Assembly (NCBI GenBank): GCA_937873315.1
Contig: CALMQX010000021.1
Coordinates: 1-42,628 of the forward strand
Source: an uncultured Nostocoides sp.
GTDB taxonomy: Bacteria; Actinomycetota; Actinomycetes; Actinomycetales; Dermatophilaceae
Direction of reading: 5' to 3'
Length of the DNA: 42,628 bases
Shown: positions 16,945 through 25,980 of the stretch, in pieces
How the letters are laid out: each line of letters begins with the position of its first letter
Position numbering within the stretch: the first letter of the stretch is position 1
The notes under the pieces: model-generated
Seen by the model: only the letters and a program-made list of their open reading frames with translations
What the model was told of the DNA's origin: nothing
The model's database searches: none
Program-made: the position numbers and the translations under genes

Positions 16945-18605
16945 GGCGCTGCCCCGGTGCTCGATTCGCGAACCTGCGCCACGCTCAGGGCGATCGCTTC
17001 GTGAACCTGCGCCACAGTCAGGTAGTCACCCCCGAGGATCTTGGCGACCTGCGGGGCATAGGCCGGCGAGGACACGACGATCTGGGCGGTCGGCCCGTCC
17101 GCGACGATTTCCCCGGATGCCATCACCATGACCCGATCGGCGCACTCGGCCACGAACTCCACATCGTGAGTGCTGACCAGCACACTGCGCCCCTCCTCGG
17201 CCAGGTCGTGCAGCACCCCGGCCAGGGCTTCCTTGCCGGCGTAGTCCAGGCCACGAGTGGGTTCGTCGAGCAGGATCACCTCTGGGCCGGCACAGAGTTG
17301 CACAGCCAAGACAAGCGCGAGTTGCTGGCCCTCGGAGAGATCCCGGGGATGCTGCGCCTCGTCTATTCCCGGTGCAAGGCGGTTCAAGAGGCGGGCGGCG
17401 GTGCCGGCAGCGGCCTGGGACTCTCGATCGGCGACCGCCAGCTCGGCGCCCACGGAGTCGAGGTAGAGCAGGTCCGAGGCGGTCTGGGGGACCAGGCCGA
17501 TCCGTCGGCGCCGCTCGGCCGGTGCCAGCCGAGCCGGATCCACGCTCGTCGGCCCGGTCCCGATCAGGACGCTGCCCGAAGAGCGCGTACCGGTCCCTTG
17601 CAGGGCCCACAGCAAGGAGGACTTCCCGCAGCCATTTCGGCCCATCAGCGCGGTGACGCTGCCGCGCTCCAGCGTGAGGGAGACATCCGCCACCGCGACC
17701 AGCCCACCGGCATACCGCACGGTCACGCCTTCGGCCTGCAGGATCGCGGCCGCCTGGGGGAGGTTCGCGGGCGCAGTCGGGGCTACCGCGGCCAGCGGCA
17801 ATGGGTTCGTCCGAGCAAGGCGTCGGGCATCGCGCACCGAGAGCGGCAGCGGCGACCAGAGCGCCAGCCGGCCGAGTTCCACCACTGGGGGCGCCACCTG
17901 CGAGCTGCGCATGATCTCCGCCGGAGTCCCGACATCGACCTGGCCATCGCCGATATGGATAACGAGGTCTGCATAGTGCAGCACTCGCTCGATCCGATGC
18001 TCGGCCACGACGACCGTCACTCCGAGGTCATGGACCAGGCGGGTGATGGTCGCCAGCACCTCCTCGGCGCCGGTCGGGTCCAGCGCGGAGGTCGGCTCAT
18101 CGAGCAGGAGAATGCGCGGATGCGCGGTCAAAACGGACCCGATCGCGACCCGCTGCTGCTGGCCCCCGGAGAGCTCCCGCAGGGGCGCGCCGCGCAGGTC
18201 CGCAATTCCCAGGACGTCCAGGGTCTCCTCGACCCGCTTGCGCATCACCGAAGGGGACAGTCCGAGTTGCTCCATCGCGTAGGCGAGTTCCTCGTCCACG
18301 GTGTCGGTCACGAAGCCCGCCAACGGGTTCTGCCCGACCACGCCGACGACATCGGCCAAGTCCCGGGGACGGTGCTCACGGGTGTCCCGGCCATCGACGA
18401 GCACCCGTCCGGCCAGATTTCCTCCGGTGAAGTGCGGTACCCGCCCGCACATCGCCCCCAGCAGCGTCGACTTCCCCGAACCGGTGCGACCGACAACCAG
18501 GGCGAGCTCGCCTTCAGGGACACTGAGCGAGACCTCCGAAAGCACCGCGCGCTCCTGGTCGGGGAGGTGGATGCTGACGCCGTCCAGGATGATCGCCTCA
18601 GACAC
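16941..18605 (-). CDS. ECF transporter double ATPase (EcfA1-EcfA2 fusion)
   Basis: This 554-aa protein carries two complete ABC ATPase domains. Domain 1 has Walker A GRTGSGKS (residues 39-46), signature LSGGQQQR and Walker B ILLLDEPTSALD. Domain 2 begins near residue 290 with Walker A GRNGCGKS, a signature altered to LSEGQQLAL, and Walker B VILLDEPTRGLD. Fused EcfA halves power group I energy-coupling-factor importers. The two composite ATP sites would differ because of the LSEGQ variant. It overlaps ecfT by 8 nt upstream and the S component by 4 nt downstream, so translation is coupled throughout the operon. Confidence 0.93.
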   Translation of the reverse strand: MSEAIILDGVSIHLPDQERAVLSEVSLSVPEGELALVVGRTGSGKSTLLGAMCGRVPHFTGGNLAGRVLVDGRDTREHRPRDLADVVGVVGQNPLAGFVTDTVDEELAYAMEQLGLSPSVMRKRVEETLDVLGIADLRGAPLRELSGGQQQRVAIGSVLTAHPRILLLDEPTSALDPTGAEEVLATITRLVHDLGVTVVVAEHRIERVLHYADLVIHIGDGQVDVGTPAEIMRSSQVAPPVVELGRLALWSPLPLSVRDARRLARTNPLPLAAVAPTAPANLPQAAAILQAEGVTVRYAGGLVAVADVSLTLERGSVTALMGRNGCGKSSLLWALQGTGTRSSGSVLIGTGPTSVDPARLAPAERRRRIGLVPQTASDLLYLDSVGAELAVADRESQAAAGTAARLLNRLAPGIDEAQHPRDLSEGQQLALVLAVQLCAGPEVILLDEPTRGLDYAGKEALAGVLHDLAEEGRSVLVSTHDVEFVAECADRVMVMASGEIVADGPTAQIVVSSPAYAPQVAKILGGDYLTVAQVHEAIALSVAQVRESSTGAAP

Positions 18606-19722
18606 CGGCGCTCACCCGCCCTGCGCGAGTGGGAATGCCGCGGCGCACCGGACGTGGGGGCTGCGGGGTGAGCCAGGCGGGCAGGGCGCCGACCAGCAGA
18701 CCGGCGGCCGCGGCCATAGGCAATTCGGGCCATGCCAAGGGCTCGAGCGGCATACCGATCGCCTCGGGTGAGTGGCGGGCGGTCAGCAGCATGGCGGCGG
18801 CCGCGGCGACCCCACAACTGAGCGTCAGCCACTCCGCTGCCCGCCAGGGATCCGGCCGGTAGGTCGTGCGGCGGCTGCCGCGGCCGCCACGCCACAGGCC
18901 CAGCGCGCTCAGGGCCAGGCCGAGGATCAGCGCGGGCGCGCCGAGGAAGGCCGACGTGCTGGCATCCAACACGCCATAGATCCCCACCGCCGCGGCCAGC
19001 AAGCCCCCCAACGTGAGTGCCGAGGTGATGTGGTCGCCGCCGCGCGGCGCATGCGGGTGCCGGCCGTAGCCCCGGGAATCCATGGCGGCGGCCAGCAGGA
19101 GCGAGCGCTCCAGAGTGTCTTCCAGGACCGGCAAGGCGACCGCAGGGATGGCCCGCAGCCCCGTGCTTGCGGCCCCACGCAATTCACGAGCCCGCCGAAC
19201 GCGCTGGACGCTATCGGCGAGCTGGGGGGCCACCGTGACCGACACCACGACTGCCGAGCCGATCTCGTGCAGGGCTCCCGGCAGCGCTCGGAGCAGCCGC
19301 TTGGGGTTCGCCAAGGCGTTGGCGGCGCCGACCGCGGCCACCATGATCGCCAAGCGCAGGCCCAAGAGGGCGGCGCCGATCAGCCCTTCCAGGGTGAGGT
19401 CACCGAACAGGGTGATCCCTGCGGCCCAAGAGGGCAGCTGCACCGAGGGCAGTGAGAGCACGAGGTGATCGCCGGTCTTCAGGCCGACGAGGACATGCAG
19501 CACGAGACGGACGACGACGATGAAGACGCCCAGCCAGAGGTAGAGCCGGAACGATCTGGCCCACGGAGAGGACCCTCGCCGCGAGACGACGACCACCGTG
19601 ATGACCGCCAGGGCCAGCGCCAGCAGGAGCGGGTTGGTCGTCTGGCTGACCGCGATCGCCATCCCGATGGCCCATCCCCACCAGGCCACCGGGTGAAGCT
19701 CACGAGCCAGGCCGCTGCGCAC
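18598..19722 (-). CDS. ECF transporter transmembrane component EcfT (CbiQ family)
   Basis: A 374-aa membrane protein. The N-terminal half contains about four hydrophobic helices. The cytosolic coupling region contains the two Ala-Arg-rich motifs of CbiQ/EcfT: RRARELRG (about 176-183) and AAMDSRGYG (about 212-220), which dock on the ATPases. An extra C-terminal portion (about 235-355) has further hydrophobic segments and a basic tail, making it longer than the roughly 260-aa norm. That extension is unusual and might contact the surface proteins. The GTG start lies 5 nt after the stop of the DUF4430 gene. Confidence 0.9.
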   Translation of the reverse strand: MRSGLARELHPVAWWGWAIGMAIAVSQTTNPLLLALALAVITVVVVSRRGSSPWARSFRLYLWLGVFIVVVRLVLHVLVGLKTGDHLVLSLPSVQLPSWAAGITLFGDLTLEGLIGAALLGLRLAIMVAAVGAANALANPKRLLRALPGALHEIGSAVVVSVTVAPQLADSVQRVRRARELRGAASTGLRAIPAVALPVLEDTLERSLLLAAAMDSRGYGRHPHAPRGGDHITSALTLGGLLAAAVGIYGVLDASTSAFLGAPALILGLALSALGLWRGGRGSRRTTYRPDPWRAAEWLTLSCGVAAAAAMLLTARHSPEAIGMPLEPLAWPELPMAAAAGLLVGALPAWLTPQPPRPVRRGIPTRAGRVSAGV

Positions 19723-19727
19723 CTGGC

Positions 19728-20585
19728 TCAGCCGACCTGCGTATGCCGTTGCCGAGCGGTGCGCAGGGCAGCTGCTCCCAGCCCCAGGACCGCCAGGGCC
19801 GCCAGTGCAACCCCCCAGGGTGAGCCGCCTGCATCCGCGTCGTCCGCCGATGTTGTCGCTGGCGCGGCAGCTGGACTGGCGGCCGGTCCGGCAGCCGGGC
19901 CCGTGGAGCCCGAGGGTGAACCCGACTGCCCCGCTGCGGCATTCGGCGACTTCGTGGCTGTGCTCGCGCTACCCGAGGGCGCGACCAAGGTGGCCGATGG
20001 GGTCGGCGTGGCCGGCGTCGAGGTCGTGCTCGTACGGGGGCGGGCTGCGGTCGGCGTGGACGTCGGTGCCACCGTGGGCTTAGGGGTCGCGGTGCTGGGT
20101 CGCGGAGTCGGCGAGGGCTTCGGCGCCGGGGCCGCTGGCGGGGCGACCCGGGGCGCCTGACCCGATCCGAAGCGGAAGCCGATCACGCTTCCCGGGGCGG
20201 GGTTGTATGACGCCACCCCACTCGAGCTGTAGATCCAGGTACCCCCGGCGGGCGCGTGGAAGAACGCCCAGTACGCGGTTTCCGGGGGCATCACCATGCA
20301 TGGGTCGCTGGTCTTGCTCGGGAAGCCGTCGATCCGGCAGACCACCGATCCCGGGAAGCGTTGCGGTGACACCACCGCGGCGACGGCCTTGAGCGCGTCG
20401 ATCGCTGAGGACGGATCGCCGCCGGCGCAGCGCGTACTGCTCGCGGAACCATTGTCGATGACCACGGTCACTCCGGAGCCAGAGGAGCAGGCGGCGGCCG
20501 AGGCTGGGGCTGCCCCGCCCATCGAGACGGCACCGATCAGGGCCGTCGCCAGCGCGACGCGGCGGAGCAGTCCCTTCAAAGGCAT
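19728..20585 (-). CDS. Secreted, membrane-tethered DUF4430 protein (transcobalamin beta-domain-like)
   Basis: A 285-aa protein. Residues 1-31 form a signal peptide (LLRRVALATALIGAVSMGGAAPASA). The folded part, about 33-142, has four Cys (33, 53, 83, 96; possible disulfides) and the stretch AYWAFFHAPAGGTWIYSSSGVASYNPAPGSVIGFRFG. This matches DUF4430, the domain homologous to the C-terminal cobalamin-covering domain of intrinsic factor and transcobalamin. A roughly 100-residue Pro/Thr/Ser/Ala-rich linker follows, then a C-terminal hydrophobic helix (GVALAALAVLGLGAAAL) and a basic tail, giving a stalked surface anchor. The ATG overlaps the upstream stop as TGATG. It probably helps trap corrinoid for the ECF importer; this is inference from domain and context. 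Confidence 0.85.
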   Translation of the reverse strand: MPLKGLLRRVALATALIGAVSMGGAAPASAAACSSGSGVTVVIDNGSASSTRCAGGDPSSAIDALKAVAAVVSPQRFPGSVVCRIDGFPSKTSDPCMVMPPETAYWAFFHAPAGGTWIYSSSGVASYNPAPGSVIGFRFGSGQAPRVAPPAAPAPKPSPTPRPSTATPKPTVAPTSTPTAARPRTSTTSTPATPTPSATLVAPSGSASTATKSPNAAAGQSGSPSGSTGPAAGPAASPAAAPATTSADDADAGGSPWGVALAALAVLGLGAAALRTARQRHTQVG

Positions 20586-22102
20586 CAGTGGCGCCGACGG
20601 TGGACCGGGCGACCCACCAGCACTAGCGTGCCACCCAGGAGGAGCAGTAGTCCTCCGGTGAGGGCAATGGTGAGCGAGTCGCCAGCGCCGGTCTCGGCCA
20701 GTGCTGGCACTTGGCTCACCGCGGGGGTCGACGGAACGGGCGACGTGGCTGCGGGCGTCGGTGGGGGCGTGGTGCACGTGAGCCCGATAGTTCCATCAAC
20801 CGAGCCATCGCTGGTCACGTCAAGTAGTGACACGGTGCTCAGGCCGTACACAGCCTGCGCCGTGGCTCGCCGGTCCTGATCCGTGCTCGCGGCGGCCGCG
20901 CCCTGGCCCAGCCGCTCGTCATATGCGGCCTGGTCGAAGGCGATCGCGCCCTGCACCGCTTCGCCCGCATCACAGAGCAACTGCAGGTCCATGAGGAAGG
21001 TCATCAGCGAAACGGCCTCGTCGATCCGACCGCCTAGGAAGAGCGCCTGGGCGACCAGGCCTGCGGAGTTGGCGTTCTGCAGTGTGGCGGCGCGGCTCAC
21101 GGTGGAGTCGGCGACGGCCAATGCTGCGAGGTAGTCCAACGCCTGCACGTTCTGGGGGTCCTCTGGGCCGAGGGCCAGGATCAGGGCCTGCACGGCGAAG
21201 GCGGAGGCATCCACATCGCTCACGCAATCTTCGGCATCCGGATCGATCCTGAAGCCCCCGTCCTCGCACTGTTGAGCAAGCAGGAAATCGACCGCGGCGC
21301 CAGAGTAGGTGCCGTCGAAGCGGCCGAGCGCGATGATGGCCAAGGACTGGCCGATGGTGTTGGAGTAGTCACCCCACTGCGAGAGGTCGGTGTAGCGGCC
21401 GTCTTGCTGCTCACGGCCATCGAGCAACGTGGGCAGGTCAAACCCGCCGAAAGTTGTAGGGTCCTGGCCTTGCGCGATGGCGAGCAGGAGGGCTTTGGCG
21501 GTGGCACCGGCATACAACTCGTCCCCGAAGTCGGGCCCGAGGTAACTCCCGAGGGATCCCGCCACCGCGCTCGTCGCTGCCGCGGCCGAGTCCTGACCCA
21601 CCCCGGCCGTGTCCAGCGCGAGGATCGCGTCGATGGTCAACCCGACATCTGGGTAGCCAAAGGACTGCAGGATGCCGCCCGGCGCAGCGGCCAACTCGCG
21701 CGCGAGGAAGTCGCCGGCCAAGCGGGCGGCCGCCTGGCCATCGAGAACCCCCGGAGCAGGACTCGCGGCCACCGCGAGGCGGGCCTGAGTCTTGGATCCG
21801 CGGGCGACCGGCAGGCGGGCTGCGGGGGAGGCGGACGTGGGTGACGCGGTGGAAGCCTTCGGTACGGCGGTAGCCGAAGGCGCCGCGGAGGTCGGCAGAC
21901 TCGCTGATGGAGTCGAGCTGGCGGTCTGCGACGGCGAGCTCGACGGCGTTGGAGTGGGGGTGCTCGACGCGCTGAGCGACGGGGTGACTGACGCGCTAGC
22001 GCTGGGGCTTGCGGTCTCGGCCATGGCCGTGGGGGAGACCAGGGCAGCGGCCAAGAGGCCAATAGCTGCCAGCGAGCCTCGGCGGGCGATAACAGTGGAC
22101 AC
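20585..22102 (-). CDS. Surface-anchored alpha/alpha-toroid protein (prenyltransferase/squalene oxidase-like repeats; intrinsic-factor alpha-domain-like) with LAETG sorting signal
   Basis: A 505-aa protein from the GTG at 22102, chosen for its AGGAAGG upstream and the clean signal peptide that results (STVIARRGSLAAIGLLAAALVSPTAMA). Residues 29-95 are a Ser/Thr/Pro/Ala low-complexity stalk. Residues about 115-430 form a helical-repeat domain with the toroid hallmarks QQCEDGGF (277-284) and DVDASAFAVQAL (296-307), as in squalene cyclase/prenyltransferase and cobalamin-binding intrinsic-factor alpha domains. A Pro-rich segment leads to LAETG (468-472), a hydrophobic helix and RRRH, a class E-type sortase signal. 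It is the first gene after the cobalamin riboswitch. Probable role: cell-wall corrinoid capture. No catalytic function is evident. Confidence 0.85.
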   Translation of the reverse strand: MSTVIARRGSLAAIGLLAAALVSPTAMAETASPSASASVTPSLSASSTPTPTPSSSPSQTASSTPSASLPTSAAPSATAVPKASTASPTSASPAARLPVARGSKTQARLAVAASPAPGVLDGQAAARLAGDFLARELAAAPGGILQSFGYPDVGLTIDAILALDTAGVGQDSAAAATSAVAGSLGSYLGPDFGDELYAGATAKALLLAIAQGQDPTTFGGFDLPTLLDGREQQDGRYTDLSQWGDYSNTIGQSLAIIALGRFDGTYSGAAVDFLLAQQCEDGGFRIDPDAEDCVSDVDASAFAVQALILALGPEDPQNVQALDYLAALAVADSTVSRAATLQNANSAGLVAQALFLGGRIDEAVSLMTFLMDLQLLCDAGEAVQGAIAFDQAAYDERLGQGAAAASTDQDRRATAQAVYGLSTVSLLDVTSDGSVDGTIGLTCTTPPPTPAATSPVPSTPAVSQVPALAETGAGDSLTIALTGGLLLLLGGTLVLVGRPVHRRRH

Positions 22103-22194
22103 GGGGTCCCTTCCTGAGCGGTTCGTGACGGTCGTCCCGAACCACACCCAGGGGTGTCGCCCGGGCTCCGCCCCGCGTTCCTCGACGGTGGTGA

Positions 22195-22325
22195 TGGAGC
22201 CGCTGGCATCCCTCGGGCATTCCGACTTCCCCTTGGCGGGGTTACGGCTGCGGGTCAGTGCCGGACTCTCACCGGCTTCCCCCGCGGGCTGCGTGTGCTG
22301 CCGCCTGACGGCGACCCGATCACTG
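22195..22325 (-). promoter_or_regulatory. Cobalamin riboswitch (B12 element)
   Basis: The minus-strand leader contains the class I cobalamin aptamer core: GGGGGAAGCCGGTGAGAGTCC (about 22263-22283) followed by CACTGACCCGCAGCCGTAA, and the 3' conserved stretch AAGTCGGAATGCCCG (22214-22228). It precedes the surface-protein gene by about 95 nt. In between, a small hairpin (ACACCC/GGGTGT, near 22145-22158) could act in terminating or sequestering. Cobalamin binding is expected to shut off the five-gene operon. The boundaries are approximate. Confidence 0.88.
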
Positions 22326-22394
22326 TACCGCGCCCGGGCGCGGCCCCGGTTAAGCCGTTCGGCGCACGGCTTGGTGACGGGTAGACTTTCGCGT

Positions 22395-22650
22395 TCAGAG
22401 GCGCCTGAGCCGCTATCACCGGCGAGCCTTCGGAAGAACGGTGGGTCCTGCGACCTGCCTACTAGACCCGAACGTCCGGGCCACGTCACGGCCTTGCAGC
22501 AAGAGCGGTCGCCAGCGCACAACCCCTGGGTTGCGGGCTGGCGGCAAGCGAGGTGGTACCGCGGGAGGCGGGTCCACGGCATACCGCCGGCGACCATCCC
22601 CTCGTCCTCGGGTCAGATGCACTACCCGTCAGACGACGCAGGAGCCCCCC
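22395..22650 (+). promoter_or_regulatory. T-box riboswitch of ileS (translational type, ultrashort stem I)
   Basis: The T-box consensus AGGTGGTACCGCG is present at 22551-22563. A very short stem GCCG/CGGC (22409-22412 and 22420-22423) presents loop CTATCAC with an ATC isoleucine specifier codon at 22415-22417, as in the ultrashort stem I T-boxes of actinobacterial ileS. Stem III is the long hairpin CGCCAGC...GCTGGCG around 22510-22543. The Shine-Dalgarno CAGGAG lies about 10 nt before the ATG at the 3' end, so uncharged tRNA-Ile should expose the ribosome-binding site. Confidence 0.88.
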
Positions 22651-22653
22651 GCG

Positions 22654-25600
22654 ATGACCTACCCCAAGGTGTCCCACACCCCCGCTGGCGACCAGAGCGG
22701 TGCCGCCTTCGGCGTGCCTTCGAGCCCTCGTTTCCCGGCGATCGAGGAGGGCGTGCTGGCGTACTGGGAGCAGGACGGGACCTTCCTGTCCTCGGTCGAG
22801 CAGCGAGATGCCGGCCACGAGGGCAGCAATGAGTTCGTCTTCTACGACGGCCCGCCCTTCGCCAACGGACTGCCGCACTACGGCCACCTCCTGACCGGCT
22901 ATGTCAAGGACATCGTGCCGCGCTACGAGACCATGCGGGGCCATCGGGTCGAGCGCCGCTTCGGCTGGGACACCCACGGACTGCCCGCCGAGCTCGAGGC
23001 CATGAGCCAGCTCGGCATCAAGACCACGGACGAGATCCGCGAGATGGGGATCGACCAGTTCAACGATGCCTGTCGCACCTCGGTCTTTGAGTACACCGAC
23101 GACTGGCGCGAGTACGTCACTCGGCAGGCGCGGTGGGTCGACTTCGACAATGACTACAAGACCCTCGACCTGGACTACATGGAGTCGGTCATCTGGGCCT
23201 TCAAGGAGTTGCACAACAAGGGGCTGCTGTACGAAGGCTTCCGGGTCCTGCCGTACTGCTGGAACGACCAGACCCCGCTGTCCAACCACGAGTTGCGGAT
23301 GGACGAGGACGTCTACCAGAACCGTCAAGATCCGGCGGTCACCGTAGGTTGCCGGCTGACCGATGGCCCGTATGCCGGTGCGCTCGCGCTGATCTGGACG
23401 ACGACGCCGTGGACCCTGACGTGCAACCTGGCCATCATGGTCGGCGAGGACATCGACTATGTCGTGATCGAGTCCGCCGGACCGACCGGGCACCCGCAGC
23501 GCTACATCATCGCGCAGGAGCGGGCCGCGGCATACGCCCGCGAGTTCACCGGCGATCCCAAGGGTGATGTCTCGGCCCTGATCGTGGACCGGGTCAAGGG
23601 CGCCGCCCTCGTCGGTAGCCATTACACCCCGCCCATGTCGTACTACCTCGGGCACGAGAACGCCTTCCGCATCGTGGGGGCCGACTTGGTCACCACCACC
23701 GAGGGCACCGGCCTGGTGCACACCGCGGGCGCCTTCGGCGAGGAAGACAAGGCAATCACCGACCGCGAGGGCATCGAGGTGGTCGTGCCCGTGGGCATCG
23801 ACGGCTGCTTCACCTTCCCCGTGGTGGACTACCAAGGCCTGCTCGTCCTCGATGCGAACGGCCCCGTCATCGACCACCTCAAGGCGCGGACCCGGCTCGA
23901 TGCTGATGGAGTACAGGCCGAGACCGGCGCGATCACCGAGGGCACCGTGCTGGTCCGTCGAGAGACCTATGACCACTCCTACCCGCACTGCTGGCGCTGC
24001 CGCAATCCGCTGATCTACATGGCGGTCTCCTCCTGGTTCGTCTCGACCACGACTATCCGGGATGACATGCTGCGCCTCAACCAGGAGATCACCTGGGTTC
24101 CCGGGCACATCAAGGATGGCCAGTTCGGCAAGTGGTTGGAGAACACTCGAGACTGGTCGATCTCACGAAACCGGTTCTGGGGCAGCCCGATTCCGGTGTG
24201 GAAGTCGGATAACCCGGAGTACCCGCGGATCGATGTCTACGGCTCGCTTGATGAGCTGGAGCGCGATTTCGGCGTGCGCCCGCAGGATCTGCACCGGCCC
24301 TATATCGACGAGTTGACCCGGCCGAATCCGGATGACCCCAGCGGCCAGTCCACGATGCGACGGGTGACGGATGTTTTCGACTGCTGGTTCGAGTCCGGTT
24401 CGATGCCGTTCGCGCAGGTGCATTACCCCTTCGAGAACCGAGAGTGGTTCGAGCACCACTACCCGGGTGATTTCATCGTCGAGTACATCGGCCAGACGCG
24501 TGGTTGGTTCTATACCCTGCACATCCTGGCGACGGCGCTCTTCAACCGGCCGGCCTTCAAGTCCTGTGTCTCGCACGGGATTGTGCTCGGCAATGACGGG
24601 CTCAAGATGAGCAAGTCGCTGCGCAACTACCCCGATGTGCGCGAGGTCTTCGACCGCGATGGGGCCGACGCGATGCGCTGGTTCCTGATGTCCTCGCCCA
24701 TCCTGCGCGGTGGCAATCTCATCGTTACCGAAGAGGCCATTCGTGAGGGCGTTCGTCAGGTCCTGATCCCGCTGTGGAACTCGTGGTACTTCTTCTCGCT
24801 CTATGCCAATGCGGCTGCCGGGGGAGCGGGCTACACGGCCGCTCGACGCACGGACTCCGCTGACCCGCTGGACCGGTACCTGCTGGCCAAGCTGAACCAG
24901 CTCGTGTCGACCATGCAGACCCAGTTGGATGGTTACGAGGTAGCCGCGGCATGTGACTCGCTGCGCGGGTTCGTCGACGTCCTCACCAACTGGTACATCC
25001 GGCGCTCGCGAGAGCGGTTCTGGGACACCGGGGTTGGCGAGGCCGGGCACGAAGGTGCGCAGGCGGCATTCGACACGCTCTACACAGCATTGGAGACGGT
25101 ATCCCGCATCGCAGCGCCGCTGCTCCCACTCACCACTGAGGAGATTTGGCGCGGGCTGACCGGCGAGCGCTCGGTGCACCTCACCGACTGGCCGGATGCC
25201 GGAGAACTTCCGGCCGACCACCTGCTGGTCGCCCGGATGGACGAGGTGCGGACAATCTGCTCGACCGCTTCCTCACTGCGTAAGGCGCAGCGGCTCCGGG
25301 TGCGCTTGCCCCTGCAAACGCTGACCGTGGTCGCGCCGAATGCCGCTGGGCTAGCGGAGTTTGCGGGCATCATCCGCGACGAGGTCAACGTCAAGGACGT
25401 CGTGCTGCTCGACGTGGCGCAGGCGCACCAGTCGGACTTCGGGATCAGCCAGCGCTTGACGGTGAACGCGCGCGCCGCCGGACCTCGCCTGGGCAAGGAG
25501 GTCCAGACCGTCATCCGCGGCGCCAAGGACGGACAGTGGTCGATCGAGGCCGACGGCCGGGTGATCTGCGCGGGCATCCCGTTGGTTGAGGGGGAGTTCA

Positions 25601-25980
25601 CCCTGGACACCGTGATCGATGAGGCCGGTGCTGGGCAGCACGCCACCGCAATGCTGGCTGGTGGTGGCTTTATCGTGCTGGACACCGAGGTGACCCCGGA
25701 ACTCGAGATCGAGGGTGTGGCTCGTGACCTGGTGCGGGCGGTGCAGCAGGCCCGCCGTGAGGCTGGGCTGGACATCACGGATCGCATCTCATTGTCGGTC
25801 GCAGGCGCGGAGGTCGTGTATCGCGCGGTGCTCTCCCACCGGGACCTGCTCACCGGGGAAACCTTGACCACGCACCTGTCGACGATGCCCTCGCTGGATG
25901 ACCTCACGCCGGGTGCTGGGGTCACCGAGGTGGTCGTCGGGGATCGCTACCCGGTGCGCTTCACGGTGGTTCGGGCATGA
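22654..25980 (+). CDS. ileS: Isoleucyl-tRNA synthetase
   Basis: A 1108-aa class I synthetase from the ATG at 22654, which follows CAGGAG; in-frame sequence further upstream belongs to the T-box RNA. HIGH is HYGH in [27 protein letters not shown] is [13 protein letters not shown], and the editing domain with its Thr-rich TTTPWT segment lies between them. Length and sequence style fit the eukaryote-like IleS2 class found in actinobacteria, a class associated with intrinsic mupirocin tolerance in known members. The C-terminal portion (about 950-1108) is the family extension. It overlaps folC by 4 nt (ATGA). Confidence 0.97.
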   Translation: MTYPKVSHTPAGDQSGAAFGVPSSPRFPAIEEGVLAYWEQDGTFLSSVEQRDAGHEGSNEFVFYDGPPFANGLPHYGHLLTGYVKDIVPRYETMRGHRVERRFGWDTHGLPAELEAMSQLGIKTTDEIREMGIDQFNDACRTSVFEYTDDWREYVTRQARWVDFDNDYKTLDLDYMESVIWAFKELHNKGLLYEGFRVLPYCWNDQTPLSNHELRMDEDVYQNRQDPAVTVGCRLTDGPYAGALALIWTTTPWTLTCNLAIMVGEDIDYVVIESAGPTGHPQRYIIAQERAAAYAREFTGDPKGDVSALIVDRVKGAALVGSHYTPPMSYYLGHENAFRIVGADLVTTTEGTGLVHTAGAFGEEDKAITDREGIEVVVPVGIDGCFTFPVVDYQGLLVLDANGPVIDHLKARTRLDADGVQAETGAITEGTVLVRRETYDHSYPHCWRCRNPLIYMAVSSWFVSTTTIRDDMLRLNQEITWVPGHIKDGQFGKWLENTRDWSISRNRFWGSPIPVWKSDNPEYPRIDVYGSLDELERDFGVRPQDLHRPYIDELTRPNPDDPSGQSTMRRVTDVFDCWFESGSMPFAQVHYPFENREWFEHHYPGDFIVEYIGQTRGWFYTLHILATALFNRPAFKSCVSHGIVLGNDGLKMSKSLRNYPDVREVFDRDGADAMRWFLMSSPILRGGNLIVTEEAIREGVRQVLIPLWNSWYFFSLYANAAAGGAGYTAARRTDSADPLDRYLLAKLNQLVSTMQTQLDGYEVAAACDSLRGFVDVLTNWYIRRSRERFWDTGVGEAGHEGAQAAFDTLYTALETVSRIAAPLLPLTTEEIWRGLTGERSVHLTDWPDAGELPADHLLVARMDEVRTICSTASSLRKAQRLRVRLPLQTLTVVAPNAAGLAEFAGIIRDEVNVKDVVLLDVAQAHQSDFGISQRLTVNARAAGPRLGKEVQTVIRGAKDGQWSIEADGRVICAGIPLVEGEFTLDTVIDEAGAGQHATAMLAGGGFIVLDTEVTPELEIEGVARDLVRAVQQARREAGLDITDRISLSVAGAEVVYRAVLSHRDLLTGETLTTHLSTMPSLDDLTPGAGVTEVVVGDRYPVRFTVVRA

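Noticed and set aside
20585-22102. Annotation of the toroid protein as a squalene cyclase or prenyltransferase enzyme.
   Set aside because: It is secreted and wall-anchored, lies behind a cobalamin riboswitch next to DUF4430 and ECF genes, and shows no DXDD-type catalytic motif.
22441-22653. N-terminal extension of IleS through the upstream in-frame sequence.
   Set aside because: This stretch is the T-box RNA, and the ATG at 22654 has the proper Shine-Dalgarno and family N-terminus.
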